A stretch of DNA of 64,000 nucleotides from a virus. A model generated the notes under the pieces. It searched no databases and was not told the DNA's origin. It saw nothing but the letters and a program-made list of their open reading frames with translations. The translations under genes were made by a program, and so were the position numbers. How positions within the stretch are numbered: the first letter of the stretch is position 1; each line of letters begins with the position of its first letter. The stretch lies in the IMG/VR virus record IMGVR_UViG_3300032214_001462, positions 16,663-80,662 of that record, one strand, 5' to 3'. Positions 30,543 through 38,572 of this stretch are shown piece after piece.

Positions 30543-33500
30543 ATGGCATTTTGGAATCCTCAGCAAGGCTGGCAAACTTACAACCTACCCGCCAACTTTA
30601 GGGTTGATTTTACGCCCGCTGAATTTGCTGGTGAGTTTCCTGCTAACTTCCCAACAAACTTTAAAGTCAATTTTACTCCTGGCGAATTTGCATCTGAGTT
30701 CCCTGCAGACTTAGCGACCAATTTAAAAACAAATTTTGTAGCTAATGATTTTGTTGCTCAGTTTCCAGCGGATAAACCAGATAAGCAAGTCGTTTACGTA
30801 ACTTTTACTGATAATGGTAATTCGGCAAGTATTAGCAAAGATAGCAGCCCTGGTTCAAAGGCAGTCACAATCAACGGTAACGCCCTTAATGCCGAACAAG
30901 CAATTGGCTCTGATACCTTTAAAAAATTAAAGGGATCCAACCCATTCATATTGCAGGGTATTTTTAATACAGTACAAAAGGCTGCAATTTCAAACCAGCA
31001 AGATATTGTTAAAAGATCAACAGAAGCAACTAAACAAAATAATACAAACAAAAAAACAAACGAGGACAACAAAGCGCTGAATGATCAAAACATTCAGAAA
31101 AGACAAGATAAAGCAAATCAATTAAATACTGAGAACCAGCAAAAGAACGAAGAGAACCAATTTAAAAACCAAGAAGCAACAAAGTTACAACAGCAAAAAG
31201 TTGATGAATTAAATGCAGAAGGAAGAGAGTTAAATGAAAAGAATACTGCAATTAATAGGTGGAGTCAGAACACTGTCAATCGCTTATCCATAGCACAAGA
31301 CGGCACTTATAAAAACAACGCAAATGCAATTGAGTCTGAAGAGCTAAGAGAGATTTTATCTCCAGAAGAATATTCAACTTATATCAATACTGCAAGTGAT
31401 TCATTTGATGGTTTTTATACTGCAAAAGTAATTACCAAGTGGGACCCAAAAACACAAGGTGCTCAGCCACCTGTTGGTGGTTTTGATCCGACTTATTATC
31501 GGACACAAACGCAAGGTGGTACTATTGCAGATGAGCAATGGAATGAAGCTTTAACAGCGGTCTCAATTAACGGTAGAGATAAACCAGATCTTGACATTGT
31601 AGGCAAATACGGAAATACAGATAACTATGCTTTCTTCTATTACACAACACAGGGCAAAGCCGCAGGTGATCGAGGCAATGCAGCGCAAAGGGCTGGTATT
31701 GCAGAGGACTACAGCGAAGCCCTAACCGATGCCGATTTCCAGCTTTATAGAGATAAAGTCCTCGGTTTATCGGATCGCTTTGATGACCTTCAAGATTGGA
31801 TCGACGCACAGGATCCGACAATCCTGGCAGAGTGGGTAAATAGCTTACCAGCGGATCAAAGGAGAGCTTTTAATGATGGAACTTTGCCCGTTCCAACCTT
31901 AGATAGCGTACCCGATCGTTTAAGAGGAAGAATTGTACTTGAGAAAGAAAAAACAATTTTAGAAGGAGAACTTGGCGCTGTTATTAACGCAAAAGATAAG
32001 CAACAGCAGCAGACTTTTGGCTCTTTAACCAGTGATTCGCTTAAGCAAGCGGCAGCTGAATTACAACGCGTACAAGCAAGCCAAACTCAGTTTGATTTCC
32101 TCAGTGGTCTTGAAGGCTTTAACGAAGTATTTTCAATCAATGAAAGTATTTCTAATTCAATCCTTGGTGATTCGGGAATCGGCGGCGTTCTCGGATTTGT
32201 AGCAAATACTGAACGTACCTCAGAAGGCTTAGAAAAATCCCTGGGAAACGTTACAGGCATTCCCAGTAGAAGCAATGCTGTTTATAACTGGCAGAAATGG
32301 TTCGATGATCAGCTATTAACACGTTACGGTGAAGGTGCTACTTTTCAAGATCCAACAGATCCCAACAACAAATTTACATTAGATGCGGAATTTGCTAAAG
32401 ATTATATTGAGCGTTATTTAAAGCCGCGTTTTGATAACTCAAAATCATTAACTGAGTTCATCAGCTATCTAGATGTAAAGCAAAACGAACAAAACATTTT
32501 CCAAACTCAAAGTGCATTGGATTCTTTGAGAGATATTGCAGACTTACGTGCACGTGCATTCCTTGATGGCGTTCGTGGACAAGATCCTTTAAACTTTGAC
32601 ACAAAGTTTTATTTTGATCCCACAGGCAACTTCTCGGCTGATGATCCTAAATTTGCAAGGTACGCAGAACAAAAATCTGAAGTCGCTAAAGATTGGGAAG
32701 ACGCCAGAACAAGAGGGGATACTGTAAAAGTTGACGGGCTTACCTGGAACCAATGGGCATACTTTTACGGACTTGACGTAAATGATCCAGATCAATTTGC
32801 AAAGCTTAATTACCAAGTCAAAGGTGCAGCAAAAGGTTTTGACCCTGCAAAAGATTTGATTACATTAAAAGACGCAGAGGACTATATTCAGAACACAATT
32901 ATTCCTGAAATTGCCAATGAAAAATTAAACATTGGCGATATTAGTTTTTTAAACTTTGTCACACCTGAAGAGTTTGCCGACAATCTACTCGAAGGTATTG
33001 ACCCAGAGAAACAAAAAGAAGAGTTCGATAAAGTACTTGAATCTCTGGGCTTAGGCGGTCAACAGTTAGGCATCGACGAAGTTAAGCAGTATATTGTTGA
33101 GGCATTTAGAACAGGTGCTGCAGAAAAGATCAGAGAATCAATCAAGTTCTTAAATGAAAAAAAACTAAAACCTACACAAGAAAGGCTTGGCGTTGATTAC
33201 ATTGAACGACCAGAAGATTTCAAACCAACCTCATCTCCGAACGAGACAGAGCTCTATAAGATATTCAGAAACGCTGGTTATCAAGGTAGCGAGGATGAGT
33301 TCTTTGATTCTTTCTTAACAGATGTAGATAGAGGTGAAGTTCAGTTATTAACACAAGGTCAAAAGGGTTTACAGCTTGGCGGAGCCTTTGCTGGGCTAAC
33401 AAGCAGAGATCCTTTTAAAGCCTTGTCTTCTATTGAAACTCTATTTCCAGATGACAAGCCGACAGGATTAAGTAGTAGAAGAGAAGCTGCTGCGCCTAGT

Positions 33501-33605
33501 TATTTTAGTATATTTACAGACAACAATAGAGCAGAAGACTTCAAGAGTGAAAGCGGCAAAAAGATACTTGGTGAATTCACTGCATTATTTAAAGGTGTTG
33601 ACTAA
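30543..33605 (+). CDS. Large virion-type protein with N-terminal repeats and coiled coil
   Basis: A 1,020-residue protein. Residues about 12-80 contain three imperfect 21-residue repeats with the core NFxVxFTPxEFAxEFPA. Residues 155-245 are Gln/Asn/Lys-rich and likely coiled coil. The rest is long, polar and helical, without a recognised domain. It ends with TAATG overlap to the next gene. Size and position would allow a tail-length, baseplate-hub or ejected internal protein; I cannot choose between these. Confidence 0.55.
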   Translation: MAFWNPQQGWQTYNLPANFRVDFTPAEFAGEFPANFPTNFKVNFTPGEFASEFPADLATNLKTNFVANDFVAQFPADKPDKQVVYVTFTDNGNSASISKDSSPGSKAVTINGNALNAEQAIGSDTFKKLKGSNPFILQGIFNTVQKAAISNQQDIVKRSTEATKQNNTNKKTNEDNKALNDQNIQKRQDKANQLNTENQQKNEENQFKNQEATKLQQQKVDELNAEGRELNEKNTAINRWSQNTVNRLSIAQDGTYKNNANAIESEELREILSPEEYSTYINTASDSFDGFYTAKVITKWDPKTQGAQPPVGGFDPTYYRTQTQGGTIADEQWNEALTAVSINGRDKPDLDIVGKYGNTDNYAFFYYTTQGKAAGDRGNAAQRAGIAEDYSEALTDADFQLYRDKVLGLSDRFDDLQDWIDAQDPTILAEWVNSLPADQRRAFNDGTLPVPTLDSVPDRLRGRIVLEKEKTILEGELGAVINAKDKQQQQTFGSLTSDSLKQAAAELQRVQASQTQFDFLSGLEGFNEVFSINESISNSILGDSGIGGVLGFVANTERTSEGLEKSLGNVTGIPSRSNAVYNWQKWFDDQLLTRYGEGATFQDPTDPNNKFTLDAEFAKDYIERYLKPRFDNSKSLTEFISYLDVKQNEQNIFQTQSALDSLRDIADLRARAFLDGVRGQDPLNFDTKFYFDPTGNFSADDPKFARYAEQKSEVAKDWEDARTRGDTVKVDGLTWNQWAYFYGLDVNDPDQFAKLNYQVKGAAKGFDPAKDLITLKDAEDYIQNTIIPEIANEKLNIGDISFLNFVTPEEFADNLLEGIDPEKQKEEFDKVLESLGLGGQQLGIDEVKQYIVEAFRTGAAEKIRESIKFLNEKKLKPTQERLGVDYIERPEDFKPTSSPNETELYKIFRNAGYQGSEDEFFDSFLTDVDRGEVQLLTQGQKGLQLGGAFAGLTSRDPFKALSSIETLFPDDKPTGLSSRREAAAPSYFSIFTDNNRAEDFKSESGKKILGEFTALFKGVD

Positions 33606-33904
33606 TGTCTGATAAAAGAAAGAAAGCTGTAAAAGCATCAAAGATTGCCAAGGACTCAATGCAATGCAATAAACCCCGCCGTACTCCCGGTCATCCAACA
33701 AAGAGCCATGTCGTGAAGGCTTGCGAAGGTGGTAAAGAAAAGATTATTCGTTTTGGCCAGCAAGGTGTAGAAGGTGCTGGTAAAAACCCAACAACAGCCA
33801 AGGACAAAGCACGCAAGAAGTCATACTACGCGCGACACAATGCTCAAGATGCTAATCCTGACAAGATGTCGGCAAGATACTGGTCCCATAAAGTAAAATG
33901 GTAG
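33605..33904 (+). CDS. Small basic protein of a family shared by large phages and giant viruses
   Basis: A 99-residue protein. The run KACEGGKEKIIRFGQQGVEG, preceded by CNKPRRTPGHPTKSH and followed by KDKARKKSYYARH, matches a small basic protein that I recall from many large phages and nucleocytoplasmic giant viruses (possibly DUF6321). Its function is unknown; basic charge and conservation suggest DNA or RNA contact. The ATG overlaps the previous stop (TAATG). Confidence 0.65.
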   Translation: MSDKRKKAVKASKIAKDSMQCNKPRRTPGHPTKSHVVKACEGGKEKIIRFGQQGVEGAGKNPTTAKDKARKKSYYARHNAQDANPDKMSARYWSHKVKW

Positions 33905-33920
33905 ATAAAACCAAACAGTA

Positions 33921-34172
33921 ATGGAATTAGCCGGAAAGTACACAGATTTAAAAAAATGGTCCGAAACGCCAGAAGCAACTGGAGGCGAGTACCCAACGTT
34001 AAAACAAGAATTGAATCGGCAATTAAACATTTTAAAAACATCGATTCCCGGATCAAAAGAAGCAGCACAAGCCATGATCACAATCAGTGAACTTCAAAAC
34101 ACAATTGCAATCGTTAAACAAAACACAAGTGCAATCCTTAAATCTGAAAACGGACTAAAAAATTATCTCTAA
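33921..34172 (+). CDS. Small helical protein, unknown function
   Basis: An 83-residue, helical, probably coiled-coil protein (TLKQELNRQLNILKTSIPG; TISELQNTIAIVKQNTSAIL). A TAAAAT hexamer lies 21 bases upstream, at the end of the previous gene (33894-33899). No family recognised. Confidence 0.5.
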   Translation: MELAGKYTDLKKWSETPEATGGEYPTLKQELNRQLNILKTSIPGSKEAAQAMITISELQNTIAIVKQNTSAILKSENGLKNYL

Positions 34173-34215
34173 GCCCGATAGGCTGCTAGACTGCGTGGGC
34201 TGATTTCTTACCAGA

Positions 34216-34338
34216 ATGGCAAAAACCAAAGCAACAGCTCTTCTAATCGAATCGAAGCCCAAAAAGACACGTCAAGGAGATGGCAAGCATTCACGTCCTA
34301 ATCACGGACGCAAACTATCTCGCGGTCAAGGTAAGTAA
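34216..34338 (+). CDS. 40-residue basic protein
   Basis: A very basic short protein ending KHSRPNHGRKLSRGQGK. The pattern R-Q-G-D-G-x-H-S and the closing RGQGK are like short basic proteins found in other large phages next to the 33605-type protein. Probably nucleic-acid binding; function unknown. Confidence 0.55.
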   Translation: MAKTKATALLIESKPKKTRQGDGKHSRPNHGRKLSRGQGK

Positions 34339-34353
34339 TTTTTATGTATGATT

Positions 34354-34375
34354 GGGGGTAATAATATTTGCCCCC
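34354..34375 (+). promoter_or_regulatory. Hairpin directly before the endolysin start
   Basis: GGGGG (34354-34358) and CCCCC (34371-34375) pair around an AT-only loop, and the ATG follows at once. No other ribosome site is visible, so the G-run, the only purine-rich element, would be hidden in the hairpin. This could delay lysis. Confidence 0.5.
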
Positions 34376-35041
34376 ATGTCAGATTTTTCTGCCGCAATCA
34401 ATATCATTAGAAAATACGAAGGCTTTAGCGAAAAGGCATACCCAGATCCTTGCACTGGAGGAGAACCTTATACGATCGGGTATGGCAGTCAATACTATCC
34501 AGACGGTGCGCCAGTACGTAAAGGACAGCTTTGCAGCAAACAAAAAGCATTGGAATATTTATTTCATGAAGTTAACGTCATTGATACTCAACTCGCAAAA
34601 TTAAATCTGGGCATTGACCACTCTATGCACCAGGCACTGATCTCATTCATTCATTCGATTGGGTGGGAGCCGTTCCTTTACAGCAACATTGTTGATTGTT
34701 TGGAAAGAGAAGACTTTTGCAGTGCCACAGAAGAGATGGGACGCTGGATCTTTGATGAAGACCATAAAGCTATTGGTGGCCTCCTGGATCGCAGGCGGGA
34801 AGAGATCACCTTATTCTTGCTGGATGTTGACGCAAACCCTTGGTCTTCTACAGAAGTCCTTCTGAAGGCTTTCCGGAACTACACTGCAGCACCCCATCAG
34901 GTACGTGCAATCCGGGCACTGGAAGAAAACATCAATCCCTATGTTCTTTCCGAATTTGCAAACAGTTTTTTAATTGGCCAAGAAACATGGGATTCTTTTT
35001 GGGATAACGAAGCAGAGTGTTTGTTTGATAGCTACGATTAG
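34376..35041 (+). CDS. Endolysin, GH24 lysozyme
   Basis: A 221-residue protein. KYEGFSEKAYPDPCTGGEPY followed by TIGYGS gives the catalytic Glu15, Asp24 and Thr33 in the spacing of T4/P21-type lysozymes (with a loop slightly longer than in T4). It cuts the glycan chains of peptidoglycan at the end of infection. There is no signal peptide, so a holin is needed; a candidate lies at 47667. The C-terminal 60 residues are additional to the lysozyme fold. The start at 34376 is preferred to an upstream TTG. Confidence 0.88.
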   Translation: MSDFSAAINIIRKYEGFSEKAYPDPCTGGEPYTIGYGSQYYPDGAPVRKGQLCSKQKALEYLFHEVNVIDTQLAKLNLGIDHSMHQALISFIHSIGWEPFLYSNIVDCLEREDFCSATEEMGRWIFDEDHKAIGGLLDRRREEITLFLLDVDANPWSSTEVLLKAFRNYTAAPHQVRAIRALEENINPYVLSEFANSFLIGQETWDSFWDNEAECLFDSYD

Positions 35042-35059
35042 AATAATTTCATCGAAAAC

Positions 35060-35359
35060 ATGCAAAGCGGAATGGAACGATCTGTCGAACCAAGGGAATT
35101 TGAGCTCCCACTTGAGCTTCAGTTTTCTATGCGCAAAGCAGAGCTTGCAGCCAAAGAGCTAACATGGGACGAACTCTATTGTGCACTTCTTAACCTGTAC
35201 CACCAGCGATTGATGGAGTGGTACGCAGTGAAAGCTTTGATGGAAGAGGAGAATGTTTCTATTGACTTTGATATGCCAACAGATTTGGAGCTAGCAGAAC
35301 TCGCCGCCGCATGTGCATACGACGACGAGGATGAGGAAGACGATCTTCAGCCGTTCTGA
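35060..35359 (+). CDS. NblA-like protein (phycobilisome degradation)
   Basis: A 99-residue protein. FELPLELQFSMRKAELAAKE followed by LLNLYHQRLMEW matches the NblA/Ycf18 pattern: [IF]-E-L-x-L-E-x-Q-F-S-[IM]-R at the start of helix 1 and L-x-x-L-Y-x-Q about 24 residues on. NblA links phycobilisomes to Clp protease and is known from some cyanophages. This protein is longer than the usual 55-65 residues and carries an extra acidic C-terminus (YDDEDEEDDLQPF). Start at ATG 35060; a second ATG follows four codons later. Function would be dismantling the antenna to free amino acids; this is inference. Confidence 0.45.
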   Translation: MQSGMERSVEPREFELPLELQFSMRKAELAAKELTWDELYCALLNLYHQRLMEWYAVKALMEEENVSIDFDMPTDLELAELAAACAYDDEDEEDDLQPF

Positions 35360-35471
35360 GCCTCGTCTAATTCAATAAGGCGGTTCAGATACCACTGTGC
35401 TTTCTTCAGTGATTCTGTGCCGCCTTTGTGGCGTTCACGCCAATTTAAGCAGACCAAGTTTCCTTGGATAC
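35347..35471 (-). pseudogene. Remnant of a second DUF3310 C-terminus
   Basis: Translation of the minus strand after the stop of 35474-35767, in another frame, gives GNLVCLNWRERHKGGTESLK followed by KAQWYLNRLIELDEAQNG. This is clearly a copy of the DUF3310 end found in the intact gene (GNCIKYLWR and EWYLKRLIQ). It has no start codon and overlaps the end of the NblA-like gene. It looks like the decayed half of a tandem duplication. Confidence 0.6.
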
Positions 35472-35473
35472 TG

Positions 35474-35767
35474 TTAGTACGTTTGAATCAGCCTCTTTAG
35501 GTACCATTCGCATTTTTGCAAGTCCTCTTTCGAGTTTCCTTTGAGATTACAACGCCAGAGGTACTTAATGCAATTTCCTTTGCAGTAACCACGAAATTCT
35601 TCGTTTGTTAAAGCTGCCTCAATAGCTTCAATGCACTCAATACTTCCATCTGCGTAGTGAGAAGGGCGATTGACAGCATCCCCCTGGATCACAGGAATTT
35701 GTTCTTTAGTGGCCCAGGGAACCGGGCACACGCCTCCAGGGCAATCACTGATTACTTCGTCAGTCAC
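35474..35767 (-). CDS. DUF3310 protein
   Basis: A 97-residue protein if started at the GTG at 35767. The DUF3310 signature is complete: VNRPSHYADGSIECIEAIEA, GYCKGNCIKYLWRCNLKG and EDLQKCEWYLKRLIQ. The family includes T7 gp1.7, a nucleotide kinase acting on dGMP and dTMP, but most members are uncharacterised. The frame is open upstream to 35971 inside the neighbouring gene, so the start is uncertain. Confidence 0.75.
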   Translation of the reverse strand: MTDEVISDCPGGVCPVPWATKEQIPVIQGDAVNRPSHYADGSIECIEAIEAALTNEEFRGYCKGNCIKYLWRCNLKGNSKEDLQKCEWYLKRLIQTY

Positions 35768-35775
35768 AGATAGAT

Positions 35776-36117
35776 CTATCGGATCAAACCACGACGTTTT
35801 GCTGACAGCATCATCTCCTCCTCGTCCGGCTCTTCCAGTTCGATCACTAAGTTCTTCGGTCGCGGAGACGCTCCCATCGACAAGCCCTGCTCCATCGAAG
35901 GAATGTAACCCGTCGCTCCAAGTCGTGAGCCCTCGAGATTCAGTGGATTCCGCTCCAGCCCTTGTTCGCATGCAACTAAGCCTCTGTTATACAGGTCATA
36001 TAAGGGTACATCATTTTCTTGATTTGCGAGAGGTTGACCAAAGTCTTCCTCATCAAGACAACGACACTTAAGCTCATCTTGAACAAAGCTATCTAAGAAA
36101 CCAGCTGCTGAGTGCAT
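35776..36117 (-). CDS. Unknown protein
   Basis: A 113-residue protein starting MHSAAGFLDSFVQDELKCRC. It is acidic with a conserved-looking middle (NDVPLYDLYNRGLVACEQGL) and an end rich in Glu then Arg (EEEMMLSAKRRGLIR). A TTG 15 codons earlier is possible. No family recognised. It lies divergent to 36156. Confidence 0.5.
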   Translation of the reverse strand: MHSAAGFLDSFVQDELKCRCLDEEDFGQPLANQENDVPLYDLYNRGLVACEQGLERNPLNLEGSRLGATGYIPSMEQGLSMGASPRPKNLVIELEEPDEEEMMLSAKRRGLIR

Positions 36118-36155
36118 CACGTTTTTGATCGATTTACTACTTCTACAATAATAAG

Positions 36156-36527
36156 ATGGCAAATATCTTTACACCTACATACGATCCAAGGCAAGATTCT
36201 GGTACTTCAGGAGCAGAAGTATCTGATCTAAACCCCGAACAGGCGTACGACACTGACTTACGTCGTCTTAGTCAAGATGAAAGGGGTTCAGCGCAATCAG
36301 TTAATAATTTACAAAACCGTGTTGCTAAGTTTATGCGAGCGGCAAAGAGTGCTGGTGCCTACCAACAAAGGGCTGGCATCGATGAGCCAACAATTCGTGG
36401 AAAGACTCCACGCACTCAAGCTGTGATTGCAGGTACTGAACTACCATCAACTGGTGATTCCGGAGGGCGTACCGGTGCTGTTGGCTACGCCCGCAAACCA
36501 GGAGCTCAGTTCGGTAAAGGTTTCTAG
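36156..36527 (+). CDS. Unknown polar protein
   Basis: A 123-residue protein, polar and probably flexible at both ends, with a helical middle (DTDLRRLSQDERGSAQSVNN). The Gly/Arg-rich C-terminus (GGRTGAVGYARKPGAQFGKG) could bind nucleic acid or another virion part. It overlaps the convergent dCTP deaminase gene by four bases. No family recognised. Confidence 0.5.
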   Translation: MANIFTPTYDPRQDSGTSGAEVSDLNPEQAYDTDLRRLSQDERGSAQSVNNLQNRVAKFMRAAKSAGAYQQRAGIDEPTIRGKTPRTQAVIAGTELPSTGDSGGRTGAVGYARKPGAQFGKGF

Positions 36528-37111
36528 ACCTGAGAGAAGACAACGTTATTTGGTTGGTCTTGATACTTACCTTTCCTATCCTGGTAAGTTGTTTTACAAG
36601 GATTACCGCGATAGAAAAGAAGTTGCGTAATTCCTTCGTTCGCATAGATGCGATTGAAGAGACCAGTGCAATTACTAATCTCAAGTGTTAGATAGCCTTC
36701 CCACCCACTTTCTGCTGGTGTAATATTGACCAAAATTCCAGAACGTGCATAAGTAGATTTCCCCACCGCAACAACAGTGACATCTCTGGGGAGCTTCAGA
36801 CGTTCTTGCGCAACACCAAGGCAATAACCATACGGAGGAAGAAGGAAATATTCACCGCGCTCATCTTCTAGTAAGTCTGCGGGCTTCAGGATATCAGGAT
36901 CAAAGTCCTTTGGATCGCAATCCCCTGCTTGCACTTTACCAAAAATCAAGCACTGACTTGGTGACAAACGAATGTCATAACCATAAGAACTAAGTCCATA
37001 GCTGAGCAACTTGCGTTTTCCTTCTTTACTGACCAAGTGGTCAACAAAAGGAGAAATCATCTCCTCCTTTTCGGCAAGCTCTTTGATTTCCCAGTCGGCC
37101 AGAACGCTCAT
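36524..37111 (-). CDS. dcd: dCTP deaminase
   Basis: A 195-residue protein with the dCTP deaminase/dUTPase fold. SYGLSSYGYDIRLS near residue 40 is the N-terminal signature. GKSTYARSGILVNITPAESG, then WEGYLTLEISN, carries the catalytic Glu and the nucleotide-binding Ser-x-x-Ala-Arg. It converts dCTP to dUTP and so feeds dTTP synthesis. It ends the leftward unit 36524-38997. Confidence 0.9.
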   Translation of the reverse strand: MSVLADWEIKELAEKEEMISPFVDHLVSKEGKRKLLSYGLSSYGYDIRLSPSQCLIFGKVQAGDCDPKDFDPDILKPADLLEDERGEYFLLPPYGYCLGVAQERLKLPRDVTVVAVGKSTYARSGILVNITPAESGWEGYLTLEISNCTGLFNRIYANEGITQLLFYRGNPCKTTYQDRKGKYQDQPNNVVFSQV

Positions 37112-37144
37112 GGACCCTTTTAATCGTTCTTCAGTATACAGAAT

Positions 37145-37732
37145 TCAACAAAGAACACGCCCTTTTTCTGAGTAAATAGCAATAAAGTTTTCAATAGCTT
37201 TCTCGGTATTGTGCTTGGGAGGCAGATAGACCAAAAAAGAAGTACAGGTTTTATGTGTCTTTACTTCGTTTTCTACCCTGCGCAATAAAAAGGGTGCGGT
37301 TTTTAAAATGCACATGGGGAAATCAAATATCTTTTGTTCGTAACGAATCATGTCAGGGCAGTTGCTGAAATAAAGACCTTGCTCTACTTCTCCTGCTAGC
37401 CATTCACGATACAAACGACGAAACCAAACTGCATGCGATGAGGTCAACGTAATAGCAGATGAACGTGTCATCTTCCATCGTTCAGTTTTTTTGTCCCAGA
37501 AATAACATCCACTGGGAGGAAAAAGATAAACTTTCCCAAACCAAGGTTGGCAGTTCAAGCCGTCATCAGAAGGTGTATAGAAATTTTCGGCGCCGACGTA
37601 CTCGTTTGCAAGCTTTGAACTGGCAACATCAAGATCAATGCCACCAAGCAATTCGTTTGCAGCAGTTGCAAGGTCAGTACTGGTGATCATTTCAGTGTCT
37701 TCTCGCCTGGCACCAACGGCAAAGACTGTCAT
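37145..37732 (-). CDS. DNA methyltransferase-like protein with altered catalytic motif
   Basis: A 195-residue protein resembling phage N6-adenine methyltransferases (Dam, PF05869-like): IDLDVASSKLANEYVGAENF, then FYTPSDDGLNCQPWFGKVYL. In the active family the next residues are N-P-P-Y; here they are F-P-P-S. The exchange of Asn and Tyr should weaken or abolish base methylation, so the protein may have a changed substrate or a binding role. It overlaps the neighbouring gene by four bases. Confidence 0.65.
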   Translation of the reverse strand: MTVFAVGARREDTEMITSTDLATAANELLGGIDLDVASSKLANEYVGAENFYTPSDDGLNCQPWFGKVYLFPPSGCYFWDKKTERWKMTRSSAITLTSSHAVWFRRLYREWLAGEVEQGLYFSNCPDMIRYEQKIFDFPMCILKTAPFLLRRVENEVKTHKTCTSFLVYLPPKHNTEKAIENFIAIYSEKGRVLC

Positions 37733-38118
37733 TTGTTTTCGGCTACCTTGTTGTAATCGACTTCAAAATAACGCATACCCGCTTCGTCGTTAATAAGGTA
37801 TCCCGCTTTTTCTTGCGGATCTATTTTTTGAGCGGCAGACAAGATGCGACGAAAGCTTTCAGCCATATCACCGTCTCTATTGCGTTCGCACTCTTCCTGT
37901 GCTGAGTGCATCTCCTTCAATGTCATAAAAAACATTGAACGTTCTTTGTTCTCCGGCTGAAACACAAGTACACCAGGGCCCTCTGCTTGCCAAAACTTGG
38001 AATATTGCTGCCCCATGTCGCCAAGAATTAGGCGCACGGTGGCATCAAGCATCTTCGCTTTCGTCTTGTCCATCTCTGGACCGATCACCGAAGCAATTAG
38101 TTTTTCCCGCCTGTCCAT
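37729..38118 (-). CDS. Unknown protein
   Basis: A 129-residue, mostly helical protein (EMDKTKAKMLDATVRLILGD; SMFFMTLKEMHSAQEECERN). The start at 38118 is chosen because AAGGAT lies about nine bases upstream, although it overlaps the preceding gene by 74 bases; a later ATG at 38052 would cut this to eight. No family recognised. Confidence 0.5.
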   Translation of the reverse strand: MDRREKLIASVIGPEMDKTKAKMLDATVRLILGDMGQQYSKFWQAEGPGVLVFQPENKERSMFFMTLKEMHSAQEECERNRDGDMAESFRRILSAAQKIDPQEKAGYLINDEAGMRYFEVDYNKVAENK

Positions 38119-38572
38119 TTTCTAGTAATCCTTGACGTTTAAGTGATTCTAAAAGCTTTGGCATAGGTTTGTATAGTACAACAAGCTTGCCAAGGACTCC
38201 TCGTTTTTTTACTAACTTACCTTTATCGTCCCTTACCTTATCGAATTCACCTGATCGAATCAGATATTCGGCCACACACCTAAGCCTTCTTTTAAGGGGA
38301 AGCTCTGCCTGAGGAAATTTACCACAAATTGTGTCCTGACTCATGTCTTTGAAGGCCAATCGCAATCTATTGGCCAAAGTCATGCCAGAATTTGCGTCTT
38401 CTTCCTCGTAATTTTTTACGTTCTCTAGATAGCGACGCAGGCAAGCATCATCAAAAGAGCCTTCGGGAGGCAAAAAGAATAGGACCTGCTTACTTAAAGA
38501 TTCAGGCAAAAATTCTTTGTAGTTTTCGATCGTGATGATTTCTATATTCACCCCCTTAAAACGATGTGACAT
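38045..38572 (-). CDS. Unknown protein
   Basis: A 175-residue protein with a helical middle (DDACLRRYLENVKNYEEEDA; LANRLRLAFKDMSQDTICGK) and a Lys-rich hairpin-like segment (EFDKVRDDKGKLVKKRGVLG). The second half could be a winged-helix domain, judged only from the pattern of helix, charged hairpin, strand. Coupled to the regulator gene by TAATG. Confidence 0.5.
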   Translation of the reverse strand: MSHRFKGVNIEIITIENYKEFLPESLSKQVLFFLPPEGSFDDACLRRYLENVKNYEEEDANSGMTLANRLRLAFKDMSQDTICGKFPQAELPLKRRLRCVAEYLIRSGEFDKVRDDKGKLVKKRGVLGKLVVLYKPMPKLLESLKRQGLLENGQAGKTNCFGDRSRDGQDESEDA

